Shown here in pieces: positions 5,686 to 7,612 of a stretch of 7,612 nucleotides of DNA. Within the stretch, counting starts at the first letter, position 1; each line of letters begins with the position of its first letter. The notes under the pieces are model-generated. The model was not told the origin of the DNA, searched no databases, and saw only the letters and a list, made by a program, of their open reading frames with translations. The translations under genes were made by a program, and so were the position numbers. This DNA is from an uncultured Gammaproteobacteria bacterium. GTDB lineage: Bacteria > Pseudomonadota > Gammaproteobacteria > Arenicellales > UBA868. The stretch lies in the NCBI GenBank assembly GCA_913051905.1, contig CAJXBY010000130.1, positions 1 to 7,612 on the forward strand. The letters are read 5' to 3'.

Positions 5686-6840
5686 TCACGTCCTGATCAA
5701 TTCACGGGGCATATGATTGACGCGCTCGCAACCGCCCTCCGTAACAATGGCAGTCTCTCCCAGGGACATACTGAGGCCGGTCTGATCATCCAACAGGATC
5801 ATGTGCAGGAAAAAAACCATGCCGGGTTCCAGTACCTGTGGATTGTCAGCCCACACCATGGGCCAGTCCATCCAGGTCGGGGGATAACTGATCCCAACGC
5901 TGTATCCGCAGGCGGCAAGCGCAGCGGCGCTGACCCCTGCCCTGTTAAATGCCTCGGCATGGGCGGCGTAGAGATCACCCACCGTGTAGCCGGGGCGCAA
6001 TACAGCCTGGCAGGCCTCCAGCGCCTCCACGCAGGCTGCGTTCATCGCCGCATGACCGGACTGCGGTTCCCCAGTGATAATGTTGTACATCATGCACGCG
6101 TGGTAGTGCCGGTACGAAGCGGCCGGCTCGAACACCACCTGGTCGTTGGCACCGATCGTTTCATCGCCCGTGTGGTAACGGCAGAACACAGCGGATTCTC
6201 CTGCCCCCATCGGCCAGCGACTGGCTGTCGGATCTCCCCCTCCGGCCATCAATACCTGCATCATGGAGCCGTAGACCGATTTGACCTGATTGCCAGGCCG
6301 GGTGTTTTCGATACTGACATCCAGCATCCGGTCACACAACTCGCCTGCCTTACGGACACATTCCAGTTCGCTTTCACTTTTGATCATTCGGACCAGGCGC
6401 ACGAGATCAGACGCATCGGTGGTTTCGCAGAACCCGTCTAGGGCCGCATCGACCATTCTGGCCCGCTGACCGGTCAGGCCGTAGGCGTGATACTCGACTC
6501 CGATGCGTTTTTTTTCGCAGCCGTAGTCCCGCAATAACTCCCGGAGTTCATCGGCCGGTTCTGCACCATCACGATCGATCCAAACCCTGATATCCGGGAT
6601 GATGGATGTCATGCGAGACTGAATGCGATCCGCGGACCGGGTCAGGAGCGCCATCTCTCCATCGGTCCCCAGATACATTCCCTGAAACATCGTGTAGCCG
6701 CTGGTGTCGTATCCTGTCAGGTAGTACATACTTTCCTGCCGGAACAGCACCAGACCATCCAGGCCTGCACCAGCCATCGAGTGCAACACAGCCCGGAGTC
6801 GACGTTCGTATTCGGTCTGGGAGAAATGAAGAACGGGCAT
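5686..6840 (-). CDS. M24-family creatinase-like hydrolase lacking the metal ligands (384 aa)
   Basis: This protein has the creatinase/aminopeptidase P architecture. An N-terminal creatinase_N domain starts at FSQTEYERRL (6-15) and contains ESMYYLTGYDTSGY (36-49). A connecting RMIKSESELE segment (151-160) leads to the pita-bread domain. By hand alignment, the five metal ligands of M24 peptidases (Asp, Asp, His, Glu, Glu) are replaced by about Glu238, Cys249, Tyr313, His346 and Gly361. The protein is thus probably metal-independent, like creatinase and, as I recall, EutD/DoeA-type ectoine hydrolases. His223 (RYHT) lies near the creatinase catalytic histidine. The likely reaction is hydrolysis of a C-N bond in a small substrate rather than peptide cleavage; the substrate is unknown. 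The frame extends upstream to an ATG at 6939 with a well-placed GGAG, but the extra 33 residues look unrelated to the family and would leave only 18 bp to the divergent MFS gene. I therefore prefer the ATG at 6840. Confidence 0.85.
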   Translation of the reverse strand: MPVLHFSQTEYERRLRAVLHSMAGAGLDGLVLFRQESMYYLTGYDTSGYTMFQGMYLGTDGEMALLTRSADRIQSRMTSIIPDIRVWIDRDGAEPADELRELLRDYGCEKKRIGVEYHAYGLTGQRARMVDAALDGFCETTDASDLVRLVRMIKSESELECVRKAGELCDRMLDVSIENTRPGNQVKSVYGSMMQVLMAGGGDPTASRWPMGAGESAVFCRYHTGDETIGANDQVVFEPAASYRHYHACMMYNIITGEPQSGHAAMNAACVEALEACQAVLRPGYTVGDLYAAHAEAFNRAGVSAAALAACGYSVGISYPPTWMDWPMVWADNPQVLEPGMVFFLHMILLDDQTGLSMSLGETAIVTEGGCERVNHMPRELIRT

Positions 6841-6957
6841 CGGTATACTCGGCTCGGCTGCTGCCACGCCATCAGGCACTCTGGCAACAAATGAAGTTGG
6901 TGTAGTCGGCATTCTGACACACGCCCGGCAACCTGACATCCGGGAGCACTCCGTACC
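6841..6957. promoter_or_regulatory. Divergent intergenic region between the M24 and MFS genes
   Basis: If the M24 gene starts at 6840, these 117 bases must hold promoters for both divergent genes. I found no convincing -35/-10 pair on either strand. TATACT at 6844-6849 on the plus strand has no -35 partner at the right distance. Confidence 0.4.
6943..6952. promoter_or_regulatory. GGAG-CA-CTCC dyad acting as a two-way ribosome site
   Basis: GGAG at 6943-6946 lies 11 bases before the MFS ATG (6958) on the plus strand. Its mirror image CTCC at 6949-6952 reads GGAG on the minus strand, 9 bases before the upstream ATG (6939) of the M24 frame. The plus-strand half supports the MFS start. The minus-strand half is the main argument for the longer M24 form, though it may be coincidence or part of a small operator. 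Confidence 0.4.
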
Positions 6958-7612
6958 ATGAACTCGAAGCCTCTTGGCCCGAGACGGCTACAGGCATTTC
7001 TGGCCCTGGGACATCTGACCAATGATTGGGCGCCCGGTGCTGTCTGGCTGCTCGCTCCCGCCATCGGACTGTCCTTTGACCTACAACCCTCACAGATCGG
7101 CCTGCTGATCACCGTCCACTCTGTCGGTGCTGCGCTGGCCTATCTGCCGGCAGGTATCCTGTCCGACCGAACCGCCAGTCAAGGCCGCCTTCTACTCGGA
7201 ACGTTCTGGTGGGTCGGACTCGGCTATCTACTGGCCTCTTACTCGCCCGGCTTCTGGAGCCTGGCGATTCTGCTGGCAATCGCTGGAATGGGAGATGCCG
7301 CCTGGCATCCGATCGCGACGGGTGTGCTTGCCCGGAACTTCTCCGGCCGTAGAGGACAGGCCCTGGGCATCCATGCCCTCGGCGGTTCGCTAGCCGAGGT
7401 CCTCTCTCCGTTGTTGGTGGGATTTCTGCTCTCGCATTTGGACTGGCGCTCCGTACTCCAGGTTTCGGTCATTCCCCCTCTGCTGATGGGCCTGGTATTT
7501 CTCGGACTGGCAGACAGAATTCCCCGTTCACATCATCCGCGAATCGACCGGACAGCTCTCTTCACCCTGGCACGATACTGGACCCGCAGAAAAGGGTTGG
7601 CATTGATAGTCG
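6958..7612 (+). CDS. MFS transporter, fosmidomycin-resistance (Fsr)-like, cut by the window end
   Basis: This is the first 218 residues of an inner-membrane major facilitator carrier; a full protein would be near 400. About six transmembrane segments are visible: roughly 12-38, 45-66, 78-95, 100-124, 139-158 and 167-185. A hydrophilic stretch follows at the middle of the fold. A motif A-like loop, GILSDRTASQGR (66-77), joins segments 2 and 3. GHLTNDW (18-24) in the first helix and GMGDAAWHP (110-118) in the fourth are the Fsr-like marks, together with the Gly-rich ALGGSLAEVLSPLLVG (140-155). The ATG at 6958 is preceded by GGGAG 11 bases upstream. Fsr relatives are usually drug or metabolite carriers driven by the proton gradient; direction and substrate cannot be told here. 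Divergence from the M24 hydrolase suggests a shared substrate, by inference. No stop occurs before 7612, so the gene is incomplete only because of the window. Confidence 0.9.
   Translation, partial: MNSKPLGPRRLQAFLALGHLTNDWAPGAVWLLAPAIGLSFDLQPSQIGLLITVHSVGAALAYLPAGILSDRTASQGRLLLGTFWWVGLGYLLASYSPGFWSLAILLAIAGMGDAAWHPIATGVLARNFSGRRGQALGIHALGGSLAEVLSPLLVGFLLSHLDWRSVLQVSVIPPLLMGLVFLGLADRIPRSHHPRIDRTALFTLARYWTRRKGLALIV

Noticed and set aside
5611..6441. 276-codon plus-strand ORF opposite the M24 gene
   Set aside because: It is a shadow frame: the minus strand encodes a recognisable two-domain creatinase-like protein over the same bases, and the plus-strand product shows no family features.

Overview
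The window is moderately GC-rich, densely packed chromosomal DNA, most likely from a proteobacterium (alpha or gamma). The basis is the E. coli-like AidB and quinone reductase sequences, a small glycine-tailed RRM protein and a stand-alone RAM-domain protein of a type common in Proteobacteria. No species can be named from sequence alone. I see no mobile element, CRISPR array, tRNA, rRNA or phage gene.

Layout: seven complete genes lie on the minus strand. In their direction of transcription (right to left) they are an M24 creatinase-like hydrolase (6840-5686), a zinc-independent quinone reductase (5618-4644), trpD (4604-3579), a 79-residue stand-alone Lrp/AsnC effector-binding (RAM) protein (3560-3321), a gap of about 360 bp that probably holds a promoter and structured leader, a 98-residue RRM RNA-binding protein (2962-2666), a HAD phosphatase (2526-1885) and an AidB-type acyl-CoA dehydrogenase (1790-120). 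At the right edge a divergent MFS transporter of the fosmidomycin-resistance type starts at 6958 and runs out of the window. At the left edge the first 50 bases may be the 3' end of a convergent plus-strand gene.

Working groups: qor, trpD and the RAM gene have short spacings (39 and 18 bp) and look like one transcript. The RAM protein has no DNA-binding domain, so a small-molecule (perhaps aromatic amino acid) sensing role next to orphan trpD is a reasonable inference. The M24 protein and the MFS carrier are divergent and may form an uptake-plus-hydrolysis pair for a small amidated or N-substituted compound; the M24 protein has lost all the usual metal ligands, as in creatinase. The RRM gene appears to be its own unit. 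HAD and aidB follow it with gaps of about 140 and 94 bp.

Most of the window is ordinary metabolism. The points worth a second look are the RAM-trpD pairing, the metal-ligand-less M24 protein with its divergent transporter, the dyads in the RRM leader, the nested inverted repeat after the RRM gene, and the unusual GGAG dyad shared by two divergent starts.
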